From Leptospira kanakyensis (lineage in GTDB: Bacteria; Spirochaetota; Leptospiria; Leptospirales; Leptospiraceae), in NCBI RefSeq assembly GCF_004769235.1, contig NZ_RQFG01000019.1:806001-870000 (forward strand): a DNA stretch of 64,000 bases, given 5' to 3'. The notes beneath the pieces were generated by a model. The model was not told the DNA's origin, searched no databases, and was given only the letters and a program-made list of their open reading frames with translations. Shown here in pieces: positions 29,590-40,502 of the stretch. The stretch's first letter is position 1; each line of letters begins with the position of its first letter. The position numbers and the translations under genes are program-made.

Positions 29590-29741
29590 GGATGCGAGTA
29601 TAACAACAAAAAGAGGAATGTCAAGGGGAGTGAGAACAAAAGATACGGTACCACTTTTTTGGTAGTGGATAAGAAATCTAAAAATTCAATAACGATTGGT
29701 TCCAAATTTCTATTGATCTGATAGCATTCTTTATGATTTTC

Positions 29742-29752
29742 TGGTCAGACCA
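29742..29752. promoter_or_regulatory. GntR/FadR-type operator candidate upstream of DoxX-like gene
   Basis: TGGTC-A-GACCA is an exact dyad and, with flanks, reads AATTGGTCTGACCAGA on the minus strand, close to the TGGTCnGACCA core recognised by FadR-subfamily regulators. It lies 25 nt before the ATG at 29777. Confidence 0.5.
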
Positions 29753-29776
29753 ATTGAAAGGATAATAGGAGATATT

Positions 29777-30169
29777 ATGAACGATACTAAAAGTTCAAAA
29801 ACAACGCTTTGGGTAGGAAGGATCTTAAGTGGTCTAGTGATTGCCTTTTTGTTATTTGATGCCTGGGGAAAACTTTCCGAACTCGAAATCGTATTAAAAA
29901 CTATGGATGAGTTGGGGATACCTGGATCACTTTCTCAAACCATTGGAATCATCCTTCTTGCAACCACCATCCTTTATGCAATTCCAAATACATCTGCCCT
30001 CGGTGCGCTGTTGCTTACTGGTTATTTGGGTGGTGCTGTAGTCATTCATCTTCGTGTAGGAAATCCACTTTTCAGCCATACGCTTTTTCCGGTGTATGTG
30101 GGAATTCTACTTTGGGTGGGTCTTGCTTTAAGAAACAGAAAAGTAAAAGAACTTTTTTGGTTTTTATAG
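29777..30169 (+). CDS. DoxX-like membrane protein
   Basis: 130-residue, four-span protein resembling the DoxX_2 family: an N-terminal span with a conserved polar residue (FLLFDAWGKL), TIGIILLATTILYAIPNTSALGALLLTGYLGGAVVIHLRVG, and the final FPVYVGILLWVGLALRN. Biochemical function unknown. AGGAG lies 6 nt before the ATG (AATAGGAGATATTATG), and a GntR-type dyad sits just upstream, so it is probably regulated alone. It is not a copy of the 23.6-kb DoxX gene. Confidence 0.85.
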   Translation: MNDTKSSKTTLWVGRILSGLVIAFLLFDAWGKLSELEIVLKTMDELGIPGSLSQTIGIILLATTILYAIPNTSALGALLLTGYLGGAVVIHLRVGNPLFSHTLFPVYVGILLWVGLALRNRKVKELFWFL

Positions 30170-30192
30170 AACCAACCAATAGTTCGACCTAA

Positions 30193-30249
30193 GGAAACAT
30201 AAACATCTCCCCAAAACAATTGTTTTAGCGAAGATATATTTATGTTTCC
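30193..30249. repeat. Nested 57-bp imperfect palindrome in a convergent intergenic region
   Basis: Outer arms GGAAACATAAA / TTTATGTTTCC (11 bp, perfect), then ATCT/AGAT, then a perfect AAAACAATTGTTTT core. It would fold into one long interrupted stem on either strand. No T-run follows, so it is not a classic terminator; it may be a bidirectional stop or a short repeat element. Confidence 0.7.
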
Positions 30250-30329
30250 GGGTAATACCTTCTCAAACATCAATTCTATTGATATAAATCTAAAAATTTA
30301 AAAACAAAAGAATCCATTCCGGTGATTTT

Positions 30330-30899
30330 TTATCCATTAATGGTTAAAATTTTCAGAACTAATGGAATCATCGATATTGAAATTCCAATATAAATAAAAA
30401 CACGAATATAATTCAAAAATACCCACTTTCTAATTTCACCGGGAATCTCAGAGGAAAGTTCGCTCAAAGAATTTGCCAAAGATTGGAATCGAATGATTTT
30501 CCCTGCAAAATAAATCACAGTCCAAACCCTCACAGCCATATGAAGGAAAAAGAGGGAAATCAGGTAGTTACCAATCCCTTCGATTGGAAAACAAAACAAG
30601 AGAGATATCAAGAATATGATTTCATGAACCGAGTGAAACAAAATCCAAAAGTATTTTAAGTTGGCAGATTTAATTTCAGTGTTTAATATTTGGAAATTTG
30701 GGTGGTTCCTATTCGCCCAACGTGGAACAAAAATAAGAGTTTCAAAAATTTGAGCACCATTCATCAAAAAATATAATAGTAAGTTTAAGAACAATGAGTA
30801 TTTTGCGAATGATAAAGAATGATTGAATACCAAAGAGGATATATCTTGTATTCCGATCATTGCGGTGATTACAAAAGAGTATGTTATGGCTAAGCTCAT
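30330..30899 (-). CDS. Hypothetical multi-span membrane protein
   Basis: 189 residues with about five hydrophobic spans (e.g. SLFLNLLLYFLMNGAQIFETLIFVP, HSVHEIIFLISLLFC, YLISLFFLHMAVRVWTVIYFAG, VFIYIGISISMIPLVLKI). No family recognised. It starts 2 nt after the MarR stop, so the regulator and this protein form an operon and the membrane protein is the likely target of that control. Positions of polar residues give no hint of transport activity. Confidence 0.75.
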   Translation of the reverse strand: MSLAITYSFVITAMIGIQDISSLVFNHSLSFAKYSLFLNLLLYFLMNGAQIFETLIFVPRWANRNHPNFQILNTEIKSANLKYFWILFHSVHEIIFLISLLFCFPIEGIGNYLISLFFLHMAVRVWTVIYFAGKIIRFQSLANSLSELSSEIPGEIRKWVFLNYIRVFIYIGISISMIPLVLKILTING

Positions 30900-30901
30900 T
30901 T

Positions 30902-31351
30902 TTATTTTTTTCCCTGTAATTTTTTTGACATGCCTTCCATTATTTCAGTGGCCGATTCAAAGTAACGATGAACCACTTCTAATTCATGATCAGTAAAACT
31001 TGAAATCAAAAGGTCTGTATCTTTTTGTAGTTTTTTAAAGATCGGTGAAAATAATTGATTTGCCCTTTCTATATTGGGAACAATCATCACCTTTCGCCTA
31101 TCTGCCTGTAAAAACTTTCGTTTTACTAAATTATTTTTCTCTAAGCGATCAATCACACCGGTAATAGCTCCTGTCGTAAGGCCAGAAATCTTAGATAAAT
31201 CGCCAGCACTCATTTCGCCATTTTCAATCAGATATCCTAAGTATTTATGGTCTGTTCCAGTAAGATCTGCTTTTTTTGCAATGGCTTCATGCATGTTCAG
31301 GGCAGTTTCAAAGTATTTACGTGTGGTTTTTTTAAAATTTGTAATTTCCAT
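30902..31351 (-). CDS. MarR-family transcriptional regulator
   Basis: 149-residue winged-helix repressor. The DNA-binding part is clear: MSAGDLSKISGLTTGAITGVIDRLEKNNLVKRKFLQADRRKV, with the DxRxx wing (ADRRKVMI). Helices at both ends form the dimer interface. Two dyad sites with the same TAAGATATAT half-site lie within 60 nt upstream, pointing to autoregulation together with the membrane protein gene that follows. No cysteine sits in the usual OhrR sensing position (only the ligand-type pocket is possible); the inducer is unknown. Confidence 0.92.
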   Translation of the reverse strand: MEITNFKKTTRKYFETALNMHEAIAKKADLTGTDHKYLGYLIENGEMSAGDLSKISGLTTGAITGVIDRLEKNNLVKRKFLQADRRKVMIVPNIERANQLFSPIFKKLQKDTDLLISSFTDHELEVVHRYFESATEIMEGMSKKLQGKK

Positions 31352-31363
31352 TTGTTCAAGGTT

Positions 31364-31409
31364 TAGATATATCTTACCTACTATATATCTTAGTAACTAA
31401 GATATATAG
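31364..31409. promoter_or_regulatory. Tandem operators upstream of the MarR gene
   Basis: Main site 31381-31409: 13-base arms CTATATATCTTAG and CTAAGATATATAG around TAA, a perfect dyad. A second, smaller dyad with core AGATATATCT lies at about 31366-31375. Both share TAAGATATAT half-sites and lie 13-58 nt before the MarR start codon, covering the expected promoter. Confidence 0.8.
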
Positions 31410-31512
31410 CAATGGCAAACAAAAATTATCATTTTTACGAAAAAATCGGTTTGGTCGACTAGATGATATTGAAAGGAAATTGTAAATTTGAGTTTTTGTT
31501 TCGATTGTTTTC

Positions 31513-31548
31513 AAATAATAAAGACCCATGGTTACCCTTGGATCTTTA
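31513..31548 (-). terminator. Terminator after the interrupted lipoprotein gene
   Basis: On the minus strand AAAGATCC pairs with GGGTCTTT (one T-G wobble) around an AAGGGTAACCAT loop, followed by ATTATTT. It lies 13 nt beyond the TAA at 31561, which marks that stop, not the earlier one at 31837, as the original gene end. Confidence 0.65.
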
Positions 31549-31560
31549 TTTTGGTTTGGA

Positions 31561-32100
31561 TTACTTTTTGATTGGAATCACTGTAATTTTTTCTAAACCT
31601 TCCTTGTTATCTTGTTCTTTTTTCAATTTCTTATAGAAAGTTAGTTCTTTGGGAAATTCGCCTTTTTTTACTAAATAATAGTATCTTCTAGTTTCAATGT
31701 CTCCTGGGGAAAGGGTAGTTTCGTATAGGGATGTGAGAAATACTATTGAGCGTAGGTCTTGCAGTAAATCTTCACCAAAATGGCAACAAAACGAAAATCC
31801 GGCAATACTCGCAGACTCAGGGCTATTCCCCTTTGCTTAATTATACATATACAAAAATTCGATTGGGTAAGGTTCTTTGGATATATTTTGAAAAGCGATG
31901 TCTACTTCTGCAAATTCATAATTAGAATCTATGATCCTTTTTCTACCAGCATAGTTTGTTGTATCTGTACCAAGAAGGTAAATGTTTAAACTTGGTCCAC
32001 TTACATCTGGTTTAGCATCTTTAATTTTTGCCGTACTACAATTAAAAACTACAAAAAGACTCAAAATCCCAAGCGAAAACTTATCTAACATCTGTTTCAT
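31561..32100 (-). pseudogene. Lipoprotein gene interrupted by an in-frame stop
   Basis: From the ATG at 32100 (AGGAG 6 nt upstream) the frame codes for a lipoprotein of 87 residues with lipobox FVVFNC and ends at TAA (31837-31839). The same frame then continues open for 91 codons to TAA at 31561 without a start codon: AKGNSPESASIAGFSF ... LSPGDIETRRYYYLVKKGEFPKELTFYKK. The first half ends in VDIAFQNISKEPYPIEFL and the second supplies the PG-x-x-x-R/YYYLV/FPKELTF strands, so together they look like one beta-sandwich domain of the DUF4352-like sort. A terminator follows only the second stop. A nonsense mutation (or sequencing error) is the simplest reading. Confidence 0.7.
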
Positions 32101-32160
32101 TCATTTCTCCTTTATAAGGGATTAATAATGATCTAACAGATAACTTTTGTCAAGCGGGTA

Positions 32161-32194
32161 AAAAAAAGACCCTTGGTTTCCCTTGGGTCTTTCT
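32161..32194 (-). terminator. Rho-independent terminator after the SH3-like lipoprotein gene
   Basis: On the minus strand AAAGACCC pairs with GGGTCTTT and runs into seven T. It closes the alternative complex III transcript after the small lipoprotein gene. Confidence 0.88.
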
Positions 32195-32245
32195 TAAAAT
32201 GATAGTTTAGTGGGCTCTTCCCACCAAACAGATCTTCGTAAAAAC

Positions 32246-32761
32246 TTAGTTTTGTTTTAACATGTTTTTGTTTGTGTAAGGAACTTCTTCCAAACCTTTT
32301 GTCAGGTCAGAAAGTGGAATCTTGTCTTTCGGAAGATCTTTTAAGCTACCATACTCATATCCACGAGGATAGTGTTCTTTGTCTGTTGGGCTGTAAAATG
32401 GGTTGTACTCTTTTACTAGGCCTTTGGAATATCTCCAAACACTTTTTTCTGGATCTTGGCTCACAACAAAACAACGTGGGCTCATGTAACCTTCGTTCTT
32501 TGCTGTTTGTACTTTTACAAAATATTTTGGCGCCCAAACGTTGTGGTTACGCGCTCCAAATATTTTGACAACTGTTCCAGCTGGAACAAATTCGACCACT
32601 TTTGAGTTAGAATCTGCTTCCGAATACAAAGGAACTGTAAAATCCAAACTTGCTTTGTTGGTTTTGGCATCACAATTTTTATGCCAAGCCACTTCTGCGT
32701 TTTTGGAACAAGCTGTGAAACTTGCACAAGCGATCGTTAGTAATACAATTTTGTTTTTCAA
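32246..32761 (-). CDS. Lipoprotein with SH3-like domain, at the end of the complex III operon
   Basis: Lipoprotein of about 170 residues: signal peptide KNKIVLLTIACASFTAC with the lipobox cysteine, then a domain like bacterial SH3 (VPLYSEADSNSKVVEFVPAGTVVKIFG ... WAPKYFVKVQTAKNEGYMSPRCF) and a charged C-terminal third. The start is uncertain: AGGAG is 1 nt from the ATG at 32767 but 7 nt from the in-frame TTG at 32761, which I prefer. It follows actF by about 10 nt and precedes a terminator, so it is co-transcribed with the respiratory complex, but a role there is only inferred. Confidence 0.78.
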   Translation of the reverse strand: MKNKIVLLTIACASFTACSKNAEVAWHKNCDAKTNKASLDFTVPLYSEADSNSKVVEFVPAGTVVKIFGARNHNVWAPKYFVKVQTAKNEGYMSPRCFVVSQDPEKSVWRYSKGLVKEYNPFYSPTDKEHYPRGYEYGSLKDLPKDKIPLSDLTKGLEEVPYTNKNMLKQN

Positions 32762-32771
32762 TTCCATTCTC

Positions 32772-34022
32772 CTATTGGTGGTGGTGGAGGCACTCATCCA
32801 AACGAGGATCCCCAACCGGAACTAAGCTGTGTTTTTCCAACTTTTTGAAGATAAAGAAACCGAAAATCCCTACCACACCGACTGTTCCGCCAAAAGCTAA
32901 AACAAAGTGAAGGATAGAAAATTTTTCAAAGTTCGCAGGGAATACCAACCAGAAAAGTTCGAAGAACTGAACGGCAAGAATCCATACTGACAATTTCCAA
33001 AGGAAATCGATATTTCTTTTGTTAGGACGATTGAGAAGTAGAAGGAAAGGAATCACAAACTTCACAAAAGGAAGTGCAAGAGTTGTGTATCCCCATCCGC
33101 CAGTCATACGCATCTCATAGAAGAAAGTTTCTTCCGGGATGTTTGCATACCAAATGAGCATGAACTGTGAGAATCCCACATAAGCCCAGAAAGTAGTCAT
33201 ACCTAAAAGAAATTTTGCAATGTCATGGTAGTGATTTTCATTCACTGCTTCCCCGAGATATCCGTTTTTCTTGAGGATAGCGATTACAATTAAGTAAGAA
33301 GCAAGGGAAGTTTGGAAAGCTCCTGCAAACGCATACACACCAAACATAGTAGAGAACCAGTGTGGGGAAAGCGACATGAGAAGGTCAAATGACATGAAAC
33401 ACCATGAAAGTGCGAAGAAAAGGATGAATCCACCGGAGATTTTTGCCAAAGTTTTAGTTGTATCAACAACTTTGTCTTTGTCCTGGCCTACTGACTTACC
33501 ATGAAAGATGTAAGCAAAGATAGTCCAAACGCCAATGAAAAGAACACATCGAATGATGAAAGCCGTTGGGTTTAAGTATCCTGACTTGTGGTGGATGAGG
33601 TGGTCGTTTTCACGAACCGTCGCATCAGCCCATTCATAAAGGTCATGCATTCCAAAAATTACACCCACAAGCAGAAGTCCCGCAATAGGAGTGAAAAGTC
33701 CGTAGGTTTCAAAAAGTCGTCTAACAGTGACAGACCAATGAGAACCAGTTAAGTGCTGGATTGCTGTAAAAAAGATTCCTGTGATGGCAAGACCAATCAC
33801 AAAATAAGTTCCAATGAGTAAAACATGGTAACCTAAGTTTGTGTGATGGAAATGTCCTGCTTCGTCCATATGACGAGATGTTTCATGACCAAATCCGAGG
33901 AAAGCGATGAGAAAACTCACCACTCCCACTCCGATCATAGCAATGAGGGCATTACGAAGGTTTACCGGCAATTTGAACTGCAGTAATTTTTCGTCTAGTT
34001 TAGCTGCTTTTGTCGCGCTCAT
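32772..34022 (-). CDS. actF: Alternative complex III subunit ActF
   Basis: Integral membrane subunit of quinol:cytochrome c oxidoreductase, 416 residues with about ten spans (e.g. LIAMIGVGVVSFLIAFLGF, FVIGLAITGIFFTAIQHLTG, FILFFALSWCFMSFDLLMSLSPHW). SWCFMSFDLLMSLSPHWFSTMFG is characteristic of ActF, a shortened relative of the NrfD-like ActC. Last act gene, 8 nt after actE, with GGGGA upstream of the ATG. It is inferred to help quinol binding or proton handling. Confidence 0.88.
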   Translation of the reverse strand: MSATKAAKLDEKLLQFKLPVNLRNALIAMIGVGVVSFLIAFLGFGHETSRHMDEAGHFHHTNLGYHVLLIGTYFVIGLAITGIFFTAIQHLTGSHWSVTVRRLFETYGLFTPIAGLLLVGVIFGMHDLYEWADATVRENDHLIHHKSGYLNPTAFIIRCVLFIGVWTIFAYIFHGKSVGQDKDKVVDTTKTLAKISGGFILFFALSWCFMSFDLLMSLSPHWFSTMFGVYAFAGAFQTSLASYLIVIAILKKNGYLGEAVNENHYHDIAKFLLGMTTFWAYVGFSQFMLIWYANIPEETFFYEMRMTGGWGYTTLALPFVKFVIPFLLLLNRPNKRNIDFLWKLSVWILAVQFFELFWLVFPANFEKFSILHFVLAFGGTVGVVGIFGFFIFKKLEKHSLVPVGDPRLDECLHHHQ

Positions 34023-34030
34023 AGTTTCCC

Positions 34031-34618
34031 CTAGTTCGCCTTTTTATTTTGAACTTCATATTCTTGAAGTTTTCGGATGTAAGCAATGAGCTTCCATCTG
34101 TCTTCTGGTTCGATTTGGTAAGCATAACTTCCCATAAGTCCACGACCCATAGTGATGATATGATAAACCTGTCCATCGGACCAACCTCTGATTTTATCAG
34201 AGACAACAGAAGGAGGTGATTGTTGGAACCTTGGTGCAGGTCCAACTACCGTTCCATTCCCAAGTCCCCTTACCCCGTGGCAAGGTGTGCAGTAGGTTTG
34301 GTAACGTTTTTCACCAATCATTAAATCACCTAAGTTTGCTTTGGCGATTGGATTTTTTAATCCTTTGTCTGCCCCTGGAAGAGTATCCGGAGTTGCTTCT
34401 GCTGCATAAGGGTATGGAAAGTATCCTACTGGGATTGCTCCTTTGGGAGGAATCCGAGAAGCCGATCCATTCGTTGCAAAAGAATCATCTTCTTGTGACT
34501 CACGTGCAGGAGAATCATACATACTAGGAAAGTATTCATAAACGGGAGTTTTGTAATCGCAATTCACGAGAACGAGGAGTCCTGCTATTGCTAAAACTCT
34601 AAAGATGTTTTGTTTCAT
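34031..34618 (-). CDS. actE: Alternative complex III subunit ActE, monohaem cytochrome c lipoprotein
   Basis: 195-residue lipoprotein (MKQNIFRVLAIAGLLVLVNC) with one haem c site CTPCH and a likely axial methionine in the ITMGRGLMGSYAYQI segment. It is expected to carry electrons from the ActA/ActB side to the terminal acceptor. Its ATG overlaps the actD stop by 4 nt. Confidence 0.92.
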   Translation of the reverse strand: MKQNIFRVLAIAGLLVLVNCDYKTPVYEYFPSMYDSPARESQEDDSFATNGSASRIPPKGAIPVGYFPYPYAAEATPDTLPGADKGLKNPIAKANLGDLMIGEKRYQTYCTPCHGVRGLGNGTVVGPAPRFQQSPPSVVSDKIRGWSDGQVYHIITMGRGLMGSYAYQIEPEDRWKLIAYIRKLQEYEVQNKKAN

Positions 34619-35181
34619 TTTTGGTTCTCCGGTTTTACCACGGTTACTTCCGATCCACCAAGGCCTTTTACAAACGAAACCACTTCTGATTCGTTATAAC
34701 CTTTAGCAGATTTTGGAATCCAAAGTCCGAACCTGTGAGATGTCAAATCTGGGTGAAGGATTCGACGGGTTGCTTTGGGAATACCGCTTAAAAAACATAG
34801 TGCAGCTACAGTGTATATCCCTGCAGAAAATACTGTTAATTCAAAGATGATTGGCACGTAGGCAAACCATGCATTGAGAGATTTTCCAGAGATATTGAGA
34901 GGCCAGTCATGGGCATGAGTGAGATACTGGAATAGAATCCCGATCGTGCATCCAAAGATACCAGCAAAGAATGTAACCCAAGGAAGTCCAGATCTTGGAG
35001 TTCCCATCGCTTCATCGATCCCGTGAACAGGATAAGGAAGGATACAATCAAATCCTTTGTAGTCTTTTTCTTTGGCTTTTTCTGCCGCATGTATGATTGC
35101 TTCGGGAGTCTCGAAAAGACCGAGAACTCCTTCATCCATTTCTTTGTATTTGTGAAACTGTTCTAATTTTGGAAGATACAT
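34615..35181 (-). CDS. actD: Alternative complex III subunit ActD (DUF3341)
   Basis: 188-residue membrane protein typical of DUF3341: a cytoplasmic N-terminal domain (LFETPEAIIHAAEKAKEKDYKGFDCILPYPVHGIDEAMG) and two membrane spans (WVTFFAGIFGCTIGILFQYL and YVPIIFELTVFSAGIYTVAALCFLSG). It packs beside ActC in the complex. It starts 1 nt after actC and overlaps actE by 4 nt. Confidence 0.92.
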   Translation of the reverse strand: MYLPKLEQFHKYKEMDEGVLGLFETPEAIIHAAEKAKEKDYKGFDCILPYPVHGIDEAMGTPRSGLPWVTFFAGIFGCTIGILFQYLTHAHDWPLNISGKSLNAWFAYVPIIFELTVFSAGIYTVAALCFLSGIPKATRRILHPDLTSHRFGLWIPKSAKGYNESEVVSFVKGLGGSEVTVVKPENQK

Positions 35182-35182
35182 A

Positions 35183-36556
35183 CTAGTGGTGTGCTCCTTC
35201 TTTCTGTGGCATCACTGTTTTTACTTCTGCAATCGCAATCACTGGCATAATTCGGCACCAGAGAAGGAAGAGAGTAAAGAAGATACCGAAAGTTCCGATT
35301 AACATTGCGTAGTCGAAAAGTGTCGGTGTATACATAGCCCAGCTGGATGGTAAAAAGTCACGGTTTAGTGTCATCATGATCACAAAACGTTCAAACCACA
35401 TACCTACATTTACCACAAGGGAGGCAACAAACATCACTGGGATATTGTAACGAAGTTTGCGGAACCAGAACACCTGCGGTGACAATACGTTACATGAAAT
35501 CATGATAAAGTATGCCCAACCATAAGGACCAAAAGCTCTGTTCCAGAATGCGAACACTTCGTATTCGTTTCCAGAATACCAAGCGATGAAAAATTCTGTT
35601 CCGTAAGCAAGACCCACGATAAGACCAGTTACCATCATGATTTTGTTCATGTTGTCCAAGTGTTTCATCGTGATGTAGTTCTTAAGATTGAATACTTCAC
35701 GAGCAATCACCATCAGTGTTACCACCATTGCGAAACCGGAGAAAATCGCACCGGCAACAAAGTATGGAGGGAAGATGGTCGTGTGCCAACCAGGAAGGAT
35801 GGAAACAGCGAAGTCGAAGGATACAATGGTGTGAACCGAAAGAACAAGTGGAGTGGAAAGAGCTGCGAGAATCATGGAAACGATTTCCAAATGAGACCAA
35901 GATCTTGCCGATCCAACCCAACCAAAGGAAAGAACGTTGTATAAGTTCTTTCTCCAAGTTTCAGTCGCACGGTCACGAAGTGTTGCTAAGTCAGGAATGA
36001 GTCCTAAATACCAGAACACCATGGAGATGGAAAGGTAGGTCGATACCGCAAACGTATCCCAAATCAGTGGGGAACGGAAGTTCACCCAAAGTGGACCTCT
36101 TTCGTTTGGATAAGGAAACAACCAAAATCCGAGCCAAGGACGACCTACGTGAAGGATGAGGTTCGATGCAGCAACAAGTACGGCAAAGATTGTCATCGCT
36201 TCCGCAGCACGGTTAATCCCTGTTCTCCAACCTTGACGGAATAGGAATAGAACCGCAGAAATCAATGTTCCTGCGTGACCGATACCGATCCAGAATACGA
36301 AGTTGACTACGAAAAATCCCCAACCTACCGGGTTATTGATCCCGAGTAAGTAAAGACCTTCATAAAACAAATATCCGATGATGGCTACGTCGATCAGGGT
36401 GATCGTAAGAACCAAAAGAAAAGTATTCCACCAAAGTTTGGTAGGGAAATCTTCGTTCGGTTTTGCGATATCAACGGTTACATCTTTAAGCGACTTCCCG
36501 CCTGTTACCAGGTCGGGGATGTCTAATTTATCTCTAACTGCTTGTGTTAATGACAT
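35183..36556 (-). CDS. actC: Alternative complex III subunit ActC (NrfD-like quinol-site subunit)
   Basis: 457-residue NrfD/PsrC-family membrane protein with about ten spans. Conserved stretches include [44 protein letters not shown]-type [20 protein letters not shown] and [39 protein letters not shown], all strongly matching ActC. This subunit holds the quinol oxidation site. Located 19 nt after actB. Confidence 0.95.
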   Translation of the reverse strand: MSLTQAVRDKLDIPDLVTGGKSLKDVTVDIAKPNEDFPTKLWWNTFLLVLTITLIDVAIIGYLFYEGLYLLGINNPVGWGFFVVNFVFWIGIGHAGTLISAVLFLFRQGWRTGINRAAEAMTIFAVLVAASNLILHVGRPWLGFWLFPYPNERGPLWVNFRSPLIWDTFAVSTYLSISMVFWYLGLIPDLATLRDRATETWRKNLYNVLSFGWVGSARSWSHLEIVSMILAALSTPLVLSVHTIVSFDFAVSILPGWHTTIFPPYFVAGAIFSGFAMVVTLMVIAREVFNLKNYITMKHLDNMNKIMMVTGLIVGLAYGTEFFIAWYSGNEYEVFAFWNRAFGPYGWAYFIMISCNVLSPQVFWFRKLRYNIPVMFVASLVVNVGMWFERFVIMMTLNRDFLPSSWAMYTPTLFDYAMLIGTFGIFFTLFLLWCRIMPVIAIAEVKTVMPQKEGAHH

Positions 36557-36575
36557 TCCCTTTGTGTTCTCCCTG

Positions 36576-39707
<3,132 letters not shown>

Positions 39708-39728
39708 AAATTATTACTTGTCTCCCGA

Positions 39729-40241
39729 TTATCTGTGGCACGTAGAACAATCGTTAGGAGCATTGTTCTCTCTATGGCAATCGACACAAAATCCCATATT
39801 GAGGGACTTGGACTGTCTAACCTTTACCATCTCTGCCATGTTGCCGTGGCATGTGGAACAATCAACGCCACGTTGTACGTGTCGTGAATGGTTAAAGTAT
39901 ACGAAGTCTGGTTGGTCATGGACCTTCACCCAGGATACTGGAGTGTTACTGTCGTATTGTTCTTTAAGCCATTTAACATGTTCTTGGTTGCCCGCTACGT
40001 TACCTGCTCCATGGCAGTTCATACAAGTGGAACTTGGAGGAACTGTGGCATGGGCCGAATTTTCAACACCAGTATGGCAATACTTACAGTCGATTTTGTT
40101 ATCGCCGGCATGTATCTTATGGTTGAAGGGGATGGGCTGGTCGGGTGAATAGCCCACATAACGGCTAGGTGAAAAAATCAAATATGCTAGAGCTGCAATT
40201 GCAACGATAGGCACAGAGATCTTGAGTATTTTTATATTCAT
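39729..40241 (-). CDS. actA: Alternative complex III subunit ActA, pentahaem cytochrome c
   Basis: 170-residue membrane-anchored multihaem protein. One N-terminal span (ILKISVPIVAIAALAYLIF) is followed by five CxxCH haem sites: CKYCH, CMNCH, CSTCH, CVDCH and CSTCH. Histidine-rich stretches (PFNHKIHAG, YFNHSRHVQRG) give distal ligands. First gene of the act operon, 21 nt before actB; promoter expected within the 261 bases upstream. Confidence 0.95.
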   Translation of the reverse strand: MNIKILKISVPIVAIAALAYLIFSPSRYVGYSPDQPIPFNHKIHAGDNKIDCKYCHTGVENSAHATVPPSSTCMNCHGAGNVAGNQEHVKWLKEQYDSNTPVSWVKVHDQPDFVYFNHSRHVQRGVDCSTCHGNMAEMVKVRQSKSLNMGFCVDCHRENNAPNDCSTCHR

Positions 40242-40502
40242 TCGCAGATTTCCTGAATCCGTTTACACTGTCTTCTGACAAGGAAAGGCAAAATCAGAAA
40301 AAAAGCAAGTATGTAAGGGTTTTGGTTGCGAAAAAACATAAAAAGAGACATAATCCGAAATTTTCTATGAACTTTCTTTATTGAAACTAAGTCTCAATTA
40401 GTCTAAGAAATACCGCCAAATGCCTGTTAATTTTTCTTTATGAAACTTGGATTCAGCCTCAATCAGACATAGATTTGCGACAAGACAACAGGACACATCA
40501 CT
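40242..40502. other. Intergenic region holding the act operon promoter
   Basis: 261 AT-rich bases between the chemoreceptor stop and actA. The only structure I see is a near-perfect dyad, TTGAAAC-TAA-GTCTCAA (40381-40397). No small ORF with a ribosome binding site was found. Confidence 0.4.

Noticed and set aside
31837..32100. 87-residue lipoprotein as a complete gene.
   Set aside because: The continued open frame, the split domain and the terminator position favour a longer interrupted gene.
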